Shown piece by piece: positions 7,211 to 15,951 of a DNA stretch of 64,000 nucleotides; within the stretch, counting starts at the first letter, position 1; every line of letters begins with the position of its first letter. The position numbers were made by a program, and so were the translations under genes. This DNA is from Mycolicibacterium sp. CBMA 247. GTDB taxonomy: Bacteria > Actinomycetota > Actinomycetes > Mycobacteriales > Mycobacteriaceae. Under the pieces are notes generated by a model that saw only the letters and a program-made list of their open reading frames with translations, did no database searches and had not been told where the DNA came from. The stretch lies in assembly GCF_009729095.1 (NCBI RefSeq), contig NZ_VTGX01000003.1:124001-188000 (forward strand), given 5' to 3'.

Positions 7211-9207
7211 CGATCACCCGCCGCGCCGCTGATCACGAGCCCATCGCGCGGGTGCTTCCCCTGCTCACCGTTCCGCACCTGGACCGGGAGTTCGACTATC
7301 TGGTGTCCGAGGAACAGTCCGACGACGCGCAGCCCGGTGTACGGGTGCGGGTGCGCTTCCACGGCAGGCTGGTCGACGCGTACATCCTGGAGCGGCGATC
7401 GGACACCGACCACACCGGCAAGCTGGGCTGGCTGGATCGCGTGGTCTCGCCCGAGCCGGTGCTCACCGCCGAGGTCCGGCGGCTTGTCGATGCGGTGGCG
7501 GCGCGCTATGCCGGAACCCGCGCGGATGTGTTGCGGCTCGCGGTGCCGCCGCGCCACGCCAAGGTCGAGAAACAGACCCCGGACGAACCCGAGCCGGTCT
7601 CGGCCGTGCCTGTCGACACCAGCGCCTGGGCCCGCTATGGCCGCGGTGAACAATTCCTGGCCGCCGTCGGTGAAGGCCGTGCGGCACGGGCGGTGTGGCA
7701 GGCCCTGCCCGGGGAGAACTGGGCGCAACGACTGGCCGAGGCCGCGGCGGTGGCGGTGCATGCGGGACTGGGCGTAGTCGCCGTGGTGCCCGATCAGCGC
7801 GATGTGGACGCGCTGTACGCCGCGGCCACCGAACGGGTGGCCGAGTCGCGCGTGGTGGCGTTGTCGGCGGGGCTGGGCCCGTCTGCCCGCTACCGTCGCT
7901 GGCTCGCGGTGCTGCGGGGACAGGCCCAGCTGGTGATCGGCACCCGGAGCGCGGTGTTCGCCCCGGTGGCCAACCTCGGTCTGGTGCTGGTGTGGGACGA
8001 CGGTGACGACAACCTCGCCGAGCCGCGCGCGCCCTACCCGCACGCCCGGGAGGTCGCCATGCTGCGTGCACATCAGCTGCGCTGTGCCGCGATCATCGGC
8101 GGCTACGCGCGGACCGCGGAGGCGCAGGCCCTGGTGCGGACCCGCTGGGCCCATGACGTGGTGGCGGCCCGGCCGGTGGTCAGGGCCGCCGCACCGCGTG
8201 TGGTCGCCCTCGAGGACAGCGGATACGCCCAGGAACGCGATCCGGCCGCCCACACCGCCCGGCTGCCCTCCATGGCATTGCAAGCGGCCCGCTCGGCGCT
8301 ACAGGCCGAACGCCCGGTGCTCATCCAGGTTCCGCGGCGCGGGTACGTGCCTGCGCTGGCCTGCGCGCGGTGCCGCGCCGTCACTCGCTGTCGGCACTGC
8401 ACCGGTCCGCTGGCGCTGCCCGATCGGGGCAGCGCGGCCGCCGAATGCCGGTGGTGCGGCAGGGCCGAACCCGCATTGCGTTGTGTGCGTTGTGGTTCGG
8501 ATGCGGTGCGGGCGGTCGTCGTGGGGGCCCGCCGGACCGCTGAAGAGTTGGGGCGGGCCTTTCCCGGCACCTCGGTGATCACTTCGGGTGGCGACGCGGT
8601 GATCGGTGCGGTGGGGGATGAACCGGCCCTGGTGGTCTGTACGCCCGGCGCCGAGCCGATAGCCCAGGGCGGCTACGGTGCGGCGCTGCTGCTCGACGCG
8701 TGGGCGCTCTTGGGTCGGCAGGATCTGCGCGCCGCCGAGGACACGCTGCGCCGATGGATGGCTGCGGCAGCCCTGGTCCGGCCGGGCACGGACGGCGGCG
8801 TGGTGGCAGTGGTGGCCGAGTCGGCGATCGCCACCGTGCAGGCGCTGATCCGGTGGGATCCCGTCGGTCATGCCGATGGCGAACTCGACGGCCGCGGCGA
8901 GGTGGGGCTGCCACCTGCGGTGCACATGGCCGCCATCGACGGCACACCTGCGGCGGTGTCGGCACTGCTGCAGACCGCGCAGCTGCCCGATGTTGCGGAA
9001 CCACTCGGGCCGGTCGATCTGCCCAGCGGTGCGCGTCGGCCGCCCGGCATGGAGGCCAATGCGGAAGTGAGCCGGATGCTGGTCCGGGTACCGCGCGCGC
9101 AGGGACTGGAATTGGCGGCCGCATTGCGCCGGGCCACCGCGGTGCTCAGCGCGCGCCACGGTCTGGAGCCTTCTCGTGTGCAAATCGACCCGTTGCACAT
9201 AGGGTAG
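7207..9207 (+). CDS. priA: Primosomal protein PriA (helicase motifs lost)
   Basis: Replication-restart protein N', 666 residues from the GTG at 7207, whose TGA overlap with the upstream gene fixes the start. The N-terminal 3'-DNA-end-binding region and the four paired-cysteine zinc motifs (CARC, CRHC, CRWC, CVRC) are present. The ATPase core is degenerate: no GxxGSGKT Walker A is found, and the DEEH box is replaced by VWDDGDDN. This is known for actinobacterial PriA proteins, which probably lack helicase activity and act as assembly factors. An apparent reading frame extending upstream to 6763 is an overlap artefact inside the YhhN gene. Confidence 0.92.
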   Translation: MTITRRAADHEPIARVLPLLTVPHLDREFDYLVSEEQSDDAQPGVRVRVRFHGRLVDAYILERRSDTDHTGKLGWLDRVVSPEPVLTAEVRRLVDAVAARYAGTRADVLRLAVPPRHAKVEKQTPDEPEPVSAVPVDTSAWARYGRGEQFLAAVGEGRAARAVWQALPGENWAQRLAEAAAVAVHAGLGVVAVVPDQRDVDALYAAATERVAESRVVALSAGLGPSARYRRWLAVLRGQAQLVIGTRSAVFAPVANLGLVLVWDDGDDNLAEPRAPYPHAREVAMLRAHQLRCAAIIGGYARTAEAQALVRTRWAHDVVAARPVVRAAAPRVVALEDSGYAQERDPAAHTARLPSMALQAARSALQAERPVLIQVPRRGYVPALACARCRAVTRCRHCTGPLALPDRGSAAAECRWCGRAEPALRCVRCGSDAVRAVVVGARRTAEELGRAFPGTSVITSGGDAVIGAVGDEPALVVCTPGAEPIAQGGYGAALLLDAWALLGRQDLRAAEDTLRRWMAAAALVRPGTDGGVVAVVAESAIATVQALIRWDPVGHADGELDGRGEVGLPPAVHMAAIDGTPAAVSALLQTAQLPDVAEPLGPVDLPSGARRPPGMEANAEVSRMLVRVPRAQGLELAAALRRATAVLSARHGLEPSRVQIDPLHIG

Positions 9208-9255
9208 GGCGAACACTTCACCCGGTACCGGTGAGTGCCGAACCAGGAGGCTGCC

Positions 9256-11067
9256 ATGCGCCGGGTGTGGTCGTGGTTGTTCACGTTGGGGCTCATCGCT
9301 TTTGGCCTGCTATGGCCGCTGGTTTTCACCGGCGGGTCAGGATCGGGCGCCGGCGCAGGCCCCGCGGATCCGGTGGTGATCACCGACTATCGGGCCGATT
9401 TCACCGTCGACGGCGACGGCCGGATGACCGCGGTCGAGACCATCACCGGCAACTTTCCCAGCGGACGGCACGGCATCTTCCGGTACTGGGACGTGGCCAA
9501 TCAGAACAGCCCGCGGGTACGCCAAGAACCCGAGATCGCGTCGATCACTATGGACGGTGCGCCGGCGCCCTATCAACTGCTCTGGGAGAGCGGTAAGCGG
9601 TTCCGGGTGGCCAAGATCGGCGACCCCGACACCACCCTGGACTGGGGCAACCACGTCTTCGAGATCCGCTACACGATCGACGGTGTCCTCGATCCGGGCA
9701 CCGTCGGCGCCAACCGCCAGTTCGCCGGGAGTACCGGGGATTCCGGCGCCCGATCGGTCTTCTATTGGAACGTCATCGCGCCGGCCTGGAACAACACGAT
9801 CGAGCGCGCGGACATCTCGATCACCCTGCCGGCCGAGGTCGCCGGAGCCGGGTGCAGTGTCGGATTCGGCGTGGGCACTGCCTGCACAGATCTGCGCATC
9901 GCAGGCAACACCGTACGGCTGGTGGCCACCGACCTGGAGCCCCACACTCCCGTCACGGTGCGAGCCGGCGTCGACGTGGCGCCGCCGCCCCAGGTAAGCC
10001 TGCCGTGGCCGTATACCTGGGACCGGATCCTCGGCCAGTCGGTGAGCGCATTGGCCTGGGTCGCGGCGCTGACCGTCGGCATGGGCCTGCTCGCGTACTT
10101 CTGGTCGCGAACCACCGTCGAACCGTCACCGGGCTTTCCGCTGCAGTACGCGCCCCCGGACGGGCTGGGACCCGTGCAGGTCGAGTTCATCCGCACCGAG
10201 AATGTCCCCAAGAACGGGCTGAGCGCGACCCTGTTCCACCTGGCCGAGCGCGGACTCGTCGAATTGCGTCAGGTCGAGGACAAGCACTGGAAAATCAAGG
10301 GGGTCGCGGAGCCGGCCGAGTGGGCCACTGTCGATCCGGTCGGCGCGGCGGTGGGCGCGGCCCTCAAGGTGATGTCGCCGGGCGCCGAGTTCGCCGCCAC
10401 GGACACCGCCGCAGCGGGCAAGAAGCTGAGCAAGGCCAAGGCCGATTTGGCCGTCGCCGTGCGCAAATGGGCTTTCGACGGCGGCCTGCTGCTCAAACGC
10501 CGGAAGGAACTGTGGATATGCGTCGCCAATGTGGTGGCATTCCTCGGTGCGCTGGCCGGCTTCTGGCTATGGTTCGGGATTCCGATGACGTTGTGCGGGT
10601 TGCCGTTCGTGGCGTTTTTCGTGTTCTCGGTGGGTTGCTGGGCGGGTGGTGTGGGCACTCGCCGCACTCCCGCGGGCCGGGAGTTGTGGTCGCGGGCGGG
10701 GGGATTCCACCGGATGTTGTCCACCGATTCGGCTGAGAACAGGTTCGACTTCGCCGCCCGCAAAGACCTCTACCTGGCCTACATTCCGTTCGCGGTGGCC
10801 GGCGGCACCGCCGCGCTATGGGCCAAGAAGTACCAGGACACCATGGGTGCTGCTGCGCCCCAACCGGATTGGTACAACTCGTCGTCATCGGACCGCAGGC
10901 ATAGTTTTGCCGGCGGATCCGGCGGCACGGACTTCGACAGTTTCGAATCGGCACTATCGTCATCGATCGGGGCGTACACCGCCTCGCAGTCCTCCTCGTC
11001 GAGCGGCGGGTCGTCGTTCGGAGGTGGCGGAGGCGGTGGCGGAGGGGGAGGAGGCGGATCATGGTGA
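9256..11067 (+). CDS. DUF2207 membrane protein with Ser/Gly-rich tail
   Basis: A 603-residue predicted membrane protein. It has an N-terminal hydrophobic signal-like segment, an extracytoplasmic beta-rich DUF2207 domain (about residues 35-240), one transmembrane helix near 260-280, a cytoplasmic domain, a further helix pair near 420-460, and a C-terminal tail rich in serine ending in 13 consecutive glycines then SW. AGGAGG at 9245-9250 sets the ATG at 9256. Its end overlaps the LemA gene by 7 bp. DUF2207 and LemA proteins commonly pair in bacteria, and a joint envelope role is inferred. No enzymatic motif is seen. Confidence 0.87.
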   Translation: MRRVWSWLFTLGLIAFGLLWPLVFTGGSGSGAGAGPADPVVITDYRADFTVDGDGRMTAVETITGNFPSGRHGIFRYWDVANQNSPRVRQEPEIASITMDGAPAPYQLLWESGKRFRVAKIGDPDTTLDWGNHVFEIRYTIDGVLDPGTVGANRQFAGSTGDSGARSVFYWNVIAPAWNNTIERADISITLPAEVAGAGCSVGFGVGTACTDLRIAGNTVRLVATDLEPHTPVTVRAGVDVAPPPQVSLPWPYTWDRILGQSVSALAWVAALTVGMGLLAYFWSRTTVEPSPGFPLQYAPPDGLGPVQVEFIRTENVPKNGLSATLFHLAERGLVELRQVEDKHWKIKGVAEPAEWATVDPVGAAVGAALKVMSPGAEFAATDTAAAGKKLSKAKADLAVAVRKWAFDGGLLLKRRKELWICVANVVAFLGALAGFWLWFGIPMTLCGLPFVAFFVFSVGCWAGGVGTRRTPAGRELWSRAGGFHRMLSTDSAENRFDFAARKDLYLAYIPFAVAGGTAALWAKKYQDTMGAAAPQPDWYNSSSSDRRHSFAGGSGGTDFDSFESALSSSIGAYTASQSSSSSGGSSFGGGGGGGGGGGGGSW

Positions 11068-11597
11068 ACCCGCTGTTGGTCGTGGTGCTGGCGCTCGCGG
11101 TGGCGGTGCTGGTGGGCTTCGTCGTCGGCTACAACAAGCTGAAGGCGGCTGACATCCATGTCGCCGAGGCACTCAGCGGGATCGATGTCGAGCTGACCCG
11201 CCGGGCCGCGCTGATCCCGGCGCTGGTGCACACAGTGGCGACGTTCGCCAGCCACGAGACGGCGGTTCTCGGCCGGGTAAGTAGTGCACAGGCAGCCCTG
11301 ACCTCGGCGACCAGCAGTTCTTCGGTGGTGCAGCGCAGCTCCGCCGAGCGTGATCTCGACTCGGCCCTGACCGGAGTGCTGGCGCTGGGATCGTCTTACC
11401 CGCAACTCAATTCGTCGAACAACTTCCTGAACCTGCAGGAGAACCTGGCCGACACCGAGAACAAGCTGGCGTTCGCCCGGCAGTACTACAACGATGCCGT
11501 CGCCACCCTGAACCGTCTCGTCGGCACCATTCCCTGGGTGTATCTGGCGCCGCTGGCCGGAGTGTCCGAACGCGAGTACTACCAAGCGCCTCATTAG
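11061..11597 (+). CDS. lemA: LemA family protein
   Basis: A 178-residue LemA protein with one N-terminal transmembrane helix (LLVVVLALAVAVLVGFVVGYN) and a long cytosolic or extracytoplasmic helical bundle. Family signatures are the early RRAALIPALV motif, NNFLNLQENLADTENKLAFARQYYNDAV, and FNRLVGTIP-like sequence near the C-terminus. LemA proteins are structural envelope proteins with no known catalytic activity. The gene begins inside the end of the DUF2207 gene (7-bp overlap), so translation is coupled. Confidence 0.9.
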   Translation: MVNPLLVVVLALAVAVLVGFVVGYNKLKAADIHVAEALSGIDVELTRRAALIPALVHTVATFASHETAVLGRVSSAQAALTSATSSSSVVQRSSAERDLDSALTGVLALGSSYPQLNSSNNFLNLQENLADTENKLAFARQYYNDAVATLNRLVGTIPWVYLAPLAGVSEREYYQAPH

Positions 11598-11618
11598 GGA
11601 TGCGGCGGCCGCGATCCC

Positions 11619-11624
11619 TAAACT
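11619..11624 (+). promoter_or_regulatory. -10 box of leaderless fmt promoter
   Basis: TAAACT ends six bases before the GTG start at 11631. No purine-rich ribosome site is present, which fits a leaderless mRNA heading the fmt-rsmB-rpe-ribD operon. Confidence 0.5.
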
Positions 11625-11630
11625 GGTGCG

Positions 11631-12560
11631 GTGCGTCTCGTCTTTGCCGGAACTCCAGAACCTGCCCTGGCCTCGCTGCAGCGGCTGATCGACTCGCCGC
11701 GCCACGATGTGGTCGCGGTGCTGACCCGGCCGGACGCTGCTGCCGGACGTCGGGGCAAACCCGCACCGTCACCGGTCGCGAAGCTGGCGCTCGAGCACGA
11801 CATACCCGTCCTGCGACCGTCCCGGCCCAATTCGGACGAGTTCGTCGCCGAGCTGTCCGAGCTGGCACCGGACTGCTGCGCCGTGGTCGCCTATGGAGCG
11901 CTGCTGAGCGAACGCCTGCTCGGGGTGCCTCCGCACGGCTGGATCAATCTGCACTTCTCCCTGCTGCCGGCCTGGCGCGGCGCGGCACCGGTGCAGGCCT
12001 CCCTGGCAGCAGGCGAGGAGGTGACCGGCGCCACCACGTTCCTGATCGAGCCGGCACTCGACTCCGGCCCGGTCTACGGGGTGGTCACCGAGCGGGTACG
12101 CGACACCGACACCGCTGGAGATCTGCTTGGGCGGCTTGCTGATTCGGGCGCGGCGCTGCTGGAGTCCACTCTGGACGGCATCGCCGAGGGGGCGCTGACC
12201 GCGGTGCCCCAGCCTGCCGACGGCGTGAGCCTGGCGCCCAAGATCACCGTCGAGTCGGCCCGGGTGCGCTGGGATCTGCCCGCCCACGTCATCGACCGTC
12301 GCGTCCGCGCGGTCACGCCGAACCCCGGCGCCTGGACGATGATCGGGGAGCTGCGGGTCAAAGTCGGGCCCGTCACGGTGGACGAGTCGGCAGATCCATT
12401 GGACCCCGGGGAAATCCGGGTCGGACGCAATGCGGTGACGGTCGGCACGGCCTCGCAACCGGTACGGCTCGGACAGATCCAGCCACCCGGCAAGAAACCC
12501 ATGAACGCCGCCGACTGGGCCCGCGGTGCGCGGCTCGAGGAATCGGTGCGGGCATCATGA
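11631..12560 (+). CDS. fmt: Methionyl-tRNA formyltransferase
   Basis: Formylates initiator Met-tRNA using 10-formyl-tetrahydrofolate. 309 residues, normal length. The N-terminal Rossmann fold opens with VFAGTPEPALASL. The folate-binding and catalytic core NLHFSLLPAWRGAAPVQ is near residues 105-121 with the catalytic Asp in EPALDSGPV. The C-terminal OB-like domain follows. The GTG start is preceded by a TAAACT -10 box with no leader. Its stop overlaps the start of rsmB by four bases (ATGA), and rpe and ribD follow closely, so it probably heads a four-gene operon. Confidence 0.97.
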   Translation: MRLVFAGTPEPALASLQRLIDSPRHDVVAVLTRPDAAAGRRGKPAPSPVAKLALEHDIPVLRPSRPNSDEFVAELSELAPDCCAVVAYGALLSERLLGVPPHGWINLHFSLLPAWRGAAPVQASLAAGEEVTGATTFLIEPALDSGPVYGVVTERVRDTDTAGDLLGRLADSGAALLESTLDGIAEGALTAVPQPADGVSLAPKITVESARVRWDLPAHVIDRRVRAVTPNPGAWTMIGELRVKVGPVTVDESADPLDPGEIRVGRNAVTVGTASQPVRLGQIQPPGKKPMNAADWARGARLEESVRAS

Positions 12561-13957
12561 GTAATACGCCGAACCGGCCCAACCGTGCAACGCAACGTAA
12601 CCGCCAGCACCGGCGCACACCGCTGGATCCCGCCCGCCGGGCGGCGTTCGACGTGCTGCGCGCGGTATCGGAGCGAGATTCCTACGCCAACCTGGCACTG
12701 CCCGCCCTGCTGAGGGAGCGGGGGATCGAGGGCCGCGACGCGGCCTTCGCCACCGAGCTGACCTACGGAGCCTGCCGGACCCGGGGGCTGCTCGACGCGG
12801 TCATCGCGGAGGCGGCCGGCCGGCCGCCCGAGCGGATCGATCCGGTGCTGCTCGATCTGCTGCGGCTGGGCACCTACCAGCTGCTACGCACCCGGGTCGA
12901 GCCGCACGCCGCGGTTTCCACCACCGTCGAGCAGGCTGGAATCGAATTCGATACGGCCCGAGCCGGTTTCGTCAACGGTGTGCTGCGGACGATCTCCCGG
13001 AGCACCGAGCAGGAATGGGCCGAGCAGCTGGCACCGCCGGCGTCGACCGATCCGGTCGGGCACGCCGCGTTCCTGCACGCTCACCCGCGGTGGATCGCCC
13101 AGGCCTTCACCGACGCGCTGGGCGCCCGGGCCGGCGAACTCGACGCCCTGCTGACCAGTGATGACGAGCGCCCGCTGGTGCACCTGGCCGCGCGACCCAC
13201 CGCGCTGACCGCCGCCGAGCTGGCCGAACAGGCAGGCGGCACCGTCGGCCGTTACTCGCCGTATGCCGTCTACCTGCCGGGTGGTGACCCCGGGCAGCTG
13301 GCGGCCGTGCGCGAGGGCGGCGCCCAGGTCCAGGATGAGGGCAGCCAGCTGGTGGCCCGTGCACTGACCCTGGCCGAACTCGATGGCCCGGACACTGGGC
13401 GCTGGCTCGACCTGTGTGCGGGACCGGGCGGCAAGACCGCACTGCTGGCCGCCATCGGAGCGGCCTCGGGTGCCCGGGTCACCGCCGTCGAACCCGCGCC
13501 GCGCCGCGCCGATCTGGTCGAGGAGAACGTCCGCGGGCTCGATGTCGACGTGCACCGCGTGGACGGGCGGGAATCCGGTCTGGAACCCGGTTTCGACCGG
13601 GTACTGGTCGACGCCCCTTGCACCGGGCTGGGCGCGCTGCGCCGGCGCCCGGAGGCGCGCTGGCGGCGTCAGCCCGGTGACGTCCCCGGATTGGCGAAAC
13701 TCCAGCGCGAGTTGCTTGCCGCAGCCATCGCACTGACCCGGCCCGGCGGTGTCGTGCTCTACGCCACCTGTTCGCCGCATCTGGTCGAAACGGTCGGAGT
13801 GGTGGCCGATGCCGTGCGCCGGCATCCGGTGACCCAACTGGACGCCCGGGCGTTGTTTGCCCCGGCCGATGACCTCGGCGATGGACCGCACGTCCAGCTG
13901 TGGCCGCACCGGCATGGCACCGATGCGATGTTCGCCGCTGCCCTGAAAGTAGGGTGA
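12557..13957 (+). CDS. rsmB: 16S rRNA (cytosine-5) methyltransferase RsmB/Fmu
   Basis: SAM-dependent m5C rRNA methyltransferase, 466 residues. The N-terminal NusB-like domain spans about 25-165. The SAM loop DLCAGPGGKT is at 285-294, and the two catalytic cysteines of RNA m5C methylases lie in DAPCTG (C355) and YATCSP (C405). Both are intact. The start is coupled to the fmt stop by an ATGA overlap, and rpe begins five bases after its stop. A basic, Arg/Asn-rich N-terminal extension of about 25 residues is likely disordered. Confidence 0.95.
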   Translation: MSNTPNRPNRATQRNRQHRRTPLDPARRAAFDVLRAVSERDSYANLALPALLRERGIEGRDAAFATELTYGACRTRGLLDAVIAEAAGRPPERIDPVLLDLLRLGTYQLLRTRVEPHAAVSTTVEQAGIEFDTARAGFVNGVLRTISRSTEQEWAEQLAPPASTDPVGHAAFLHAHPRWIAQAFTDALGARAGELDALLTSDDERPLVHLAARPTALTAAELAEQAGGTVGRYSPYAVYLPGGDPGQLAAVREGGAQVQDEGSQLVARALTLAELDGPDTGRWLDLCAGPGGKTALLAAIGAASGARVTAVEPAPRRADLVEENVRGLDVDVHRVDGRESGLEPGFDRVLVDAPCTGLGALRRRPEARWRRQPGDVPGLAKLQRELLAAAIALTRPGGVVLYATCSPHLVETVGVVADAVRRHPVTQLDARALFAPADDLGDGPHVQLWPHRHGTDAMFAAALKVG

Positions 13958-13962
13958 TCGCC

Positions 13963-14640
13963 ATGGCAGAACCCCTGATCGCCCCGTCCATCCTGTCCGC
14001 CGACTTCGCCCGGCTGTCTGATGAGGTCGCGGCGGTGGCCGGGGCCGACTGGCTGCACGTCGACGTCATGGACAACCACTTCGTGCCCAACCTCACGCTG
14101 GGTATGCCGGTGGTGGAATCCCTGCTCAGGGTCACCGACATCCCGATGGACTGCCATCTGATGATCGAGCACCCGGAACGCTGGGCGCCGCCCTACGCCG
14201 AGGCGGGCGCCTACAACGTCACGTTCCACGCCGAGGCGACCGACAATCCGATCGGCGTCGCCCGTGACATCCGTGCCGCCGGCGCCAAGGCCGGGCTGTC
14301 GGTGAAACCGGGCACCCCGTTGGAGCCGTACCTGGAGATCCTGCGGGAGTTCGACACCCTGCTGGTGATGTCGGTGGAGCCCGGTTTCGGCGGGCAGAAG
14401 TTCATCCCGGAGGTGCTCTCCAAGGTGCGCACCGTGCGCCGGCTCGTCGACTCCGGTGAGCTCACCGTGGTCGTCGAGATCGACGGGGGAATCAACGCCG
14501 ACACCATCGAGCAGGCAGCCGAGGCCGGCGTTGACTGCTTCGTCGCCGGGTCTGCGGTGTACAGCGCGGCCGACCCGGCTGCCGCGGTGAAATCACTGCG
14601 CCAGCAGGCCGCGAGTGCCTCCAGACATCTGACGCTATGA
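13963..14640 (+). CDS. rpe: Ribulose-phosphate 3-epimerase
   Basis: Interconverts ribulose 5-phosphate and xylulose 5-phosphate in the pentose phosphate pathway. 225 residues, TIM barrel. Motifs: IAPSILSADF at the start, LHVDVMDNHFVPN (metal and substrate binding), MDCHLMIEHP, MSVEPGFGGQKF and EIDGGINADT, all with the expected catalytic aspartates. The ATG at 13963 gives the standard N-terminus. Its stop overlaps ribD by four bases (ATGA); ribulose 5-phosphate is also a riboflavin precursor, which fits the neighbours. Confidence 0.97.
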   Translation: MAEPLIAPSILSADFARLSDEVAAVAGADWLHVDVMDNHFVPNLTLGMPVVESLLRVTDIPMDCHLMIEHPERWAPPYAEAGAYNVTFHAEATDNPIGVARDIRAAGAKAGLSVKPGTPLEPYLEILREFDTLLVMSVEPGFGGQKFIPEVLSKVRTVRRLVDSGELTVVVEIDGGINADTIEQAAEAGVDCFVAGSAVYSAADPAAAVKSLRQQAASASRHLTL

Positions 14641-15638
14641 CGTCAGAATCCGTGATGCGCTTGGCTGTCGAGCAGGCCGAGCAGGTCAAGGGCACGACCT
14701 ATCCCAATCCGCCGGTCGGTGCGGTGATCCTGGACCGCGACGGACAGATCGCCGGCGTCGGTGGGACCCAACCCGCCGGTGGTCCGCACGCCGAAGTGGT
14801 GGCGTTGCGGGCAGCCGGGGACCGCGCCAAGGGGGGTACCGCCATCGTCACCCTCGAGCCCTGCAATCACCACGGCCGAACCCCGCCATGCGTGGATGCG
14901 CTTCTGGCGGCAGGTATTTCGACTGTCACCTATGCGGTGTCCGATCCCAACCCCGCAGCGGCGGGCGGTGCGCAACGACTTGCCGATGCCGGCGTCGCGG
15001 TCAATGCCGGCTTGCTGGCCGATGAGGTCGAACAAGGCCCGCTGCGGGAGTGGCTGTACAAGCAGCGGACCGGATTGCCGCATGTCACATGGAAATTCGC
15101 TACCAGCGTGGACGGTCGCAGCGCCGCGGCCGATGGGTCCAGCCAGTGGATCACCAGTGAAGCGGCCCGTGCGGATGTGCATCGCAAGCGGGCCGCGGCC
15201 GACGCCATCGTGGTCGGTACCGGGACGGTGTTCGTCGACGATCCGACATTGACTGCGCGCAAGGCAGACGGCACCCTCACCGATCATCAACCCCTGCGGG
15301 TCGTGGTGGGTATGCGTGAGGTGTCACTGGACGCCAAGGTGCTCAACGATGATTCGCACACGATGCTGATCCGCACGCACGATCCGCTAGAGGTGATGCG
15401 GTCGCTGGGGGACCGGACCGACGTGCTGTTGGAGGGTGGGCCGACCCTGGCCGGGGCCTTCCTACGGGCCGGTGTGGTCAACCGGATCCTGGCCTATGTC
15501 GCGCCGATTCTGCTGGGTGGGCCGATCACCGCGGTCGACGACATCGGGGTGCCCAGCATCTTGCACGCGCAGAAGTGGCGATTCGAAGGCATCAAGGCCA
15601 TCGGACCGGATGTCCGGCTGAGTCTGGTACCCAACTGA
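14637..15638 (+). CDS. ribD: Bifunctional riboflavin deaminase/reductase RibD
   Basis: Carries out the second and third steps of riboflavin synthesis from GTP. 333 residues. The N-terminal deaminase zinc site shows HAEVVAL and the PCNHHGRTPPC box; the C-terminal reductase domain starts at about WKFATSVDGR and contains VGTGTVFVDDPTLTAR and LLEGGPTLAGAFL. It overlaps the rpe stop (ATGA) as the last gene of the fmt operon. The remaining riboflavin genes follow at 18.4-20.9 kb, after the P55-lprG insertion. Confidence 0.96.
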   Translation: MTSESVMRLAVEQAEQVKGTTYPNPPVGAVILDRDGQIAGVGGTQPAGGPHAEVVALRAAGDRAKGGTAIVTLEPCNHHGRTPPCVDALLAAGISTVTYAVSDPNPAAAGGAQRLADAGVAVNAGLLADEVEQGPLREWLYKQRTGLPHVTWKFATSVDGRSAAADGSSQWITSEAARADVHRKRAAADAIVVGTGTVFVDDPTLTARKADGTLTDHQPLRVVVGMREVSLDAKVLNDDSHTMLIRTHDPLEVMRSLGDRTDVLLEGGPTLAGAFLRAGVVNRILAYVAPILLGGPITAVDDIGVPSILHAQKWRFEGIKAIGPDVRLSLVPN

Positions 15639-15669
15639 CCCGAAGCTCCCAGCAGGTGGCCAACCGTAA

Positions 15670-15688
15670 TTAGGGTCACCTAAGTTAG
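15670..15688. promoter_or_regulatory. IdeR-like iron box (imperfect)
   Basis: The 19 bases starting TTAGGGTCACCTAAG match the known mycobacterial IdeR consensus at about 12 of 19 positions by eye, including a TTAGG/CCTAA inverted pair, but with shorter spacing than a full site. It overlaps a TAGACT -10 box at 15686-15691. Iron regulation of the small ORF downstream is a hypothesis. Confidence 0.35.
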
Positions 15689-15691
15689 ACT
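15686..15691 (+). promoter_or_regulatory. Candidate -10 box before small ORF
   Basis: TAGACT fits TANNNT and lies about 100 bases upstream of the small ORF at 15792, giving a leader of about 95 nt. It overlaps the iron-box-like sequence. Confidence 0.3.
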
Positions 15692-15791
15692 CGTCGAATA
15701 CCGGGCGGCGGTAGCTGTGATCGGTACACTCGTACCAGAGCGCGTTCACTGCCGAATATGCGCCGGGTGAACACGAGCAAAGGACGCGAGC

Positions 15792-15947
15792 ATGACTGCA
15801 CTGCAGGACTGGCTCACCATCCCCCCACGGACTCCCCGCACGATCCGGGCGCTGGTGTGCGCCCCGCTACGCATCGTGCTGCCCAGCCGGCCGCCTGAGG
15901 CCGGCCGGGCACCACGGTTGCTGAGCCCCGGGGTCGAACGCTGCTGA
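15792..15947 (+). CDS. Small 51-residue protein, unknown
   Basis: I do not recognise this protein. It begins MTALQDWLTIPPRTPRTIRA and ends in cysteine, is rich in proline and arginine, and has a short hydrophobic stretch (ALVCAPLRIVLP). Evidence that it is real: AAAGGA at 15779-15784 sits seven bases before the ATG, a TAGACT promoter box lies upstream, and the frame ends exactly four bases before the stop of the convergent P55 gene. It may be controlled by an IdeR-like site at 15670. Codon composition is GC-rich like the neighbours, so coding status is not certain. Confidence 0.5.
   Translation: MTALQDWLTIPPRTPRTIRALVCAPLRIVLPSRPPEAGRAPRLLSPGVERC
15886..15905. terminator. GC-rich hairpin near the small ORF/P55 convergence
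   Basis: GCCGGCC and GGCCGGC form a 7-bp stem around a six-base loop, inside the 3' half of the small ORF and about 50 bases beyond the P55 stop. It has no U-tract. It could end P55-lprG transcription, as mycobacterial terminators often lack U-tracts, but this is a weak call. Confidence 0.3.
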
Positions 15948-15951
15948 GCGC

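Noticed and set aside
8700..9596. Long frame overlapping priA and DUF2207 genes
   Set aside because: Composition is that of an antisense or off-frame GC-rich shadow, with no start support or recognisable domain.
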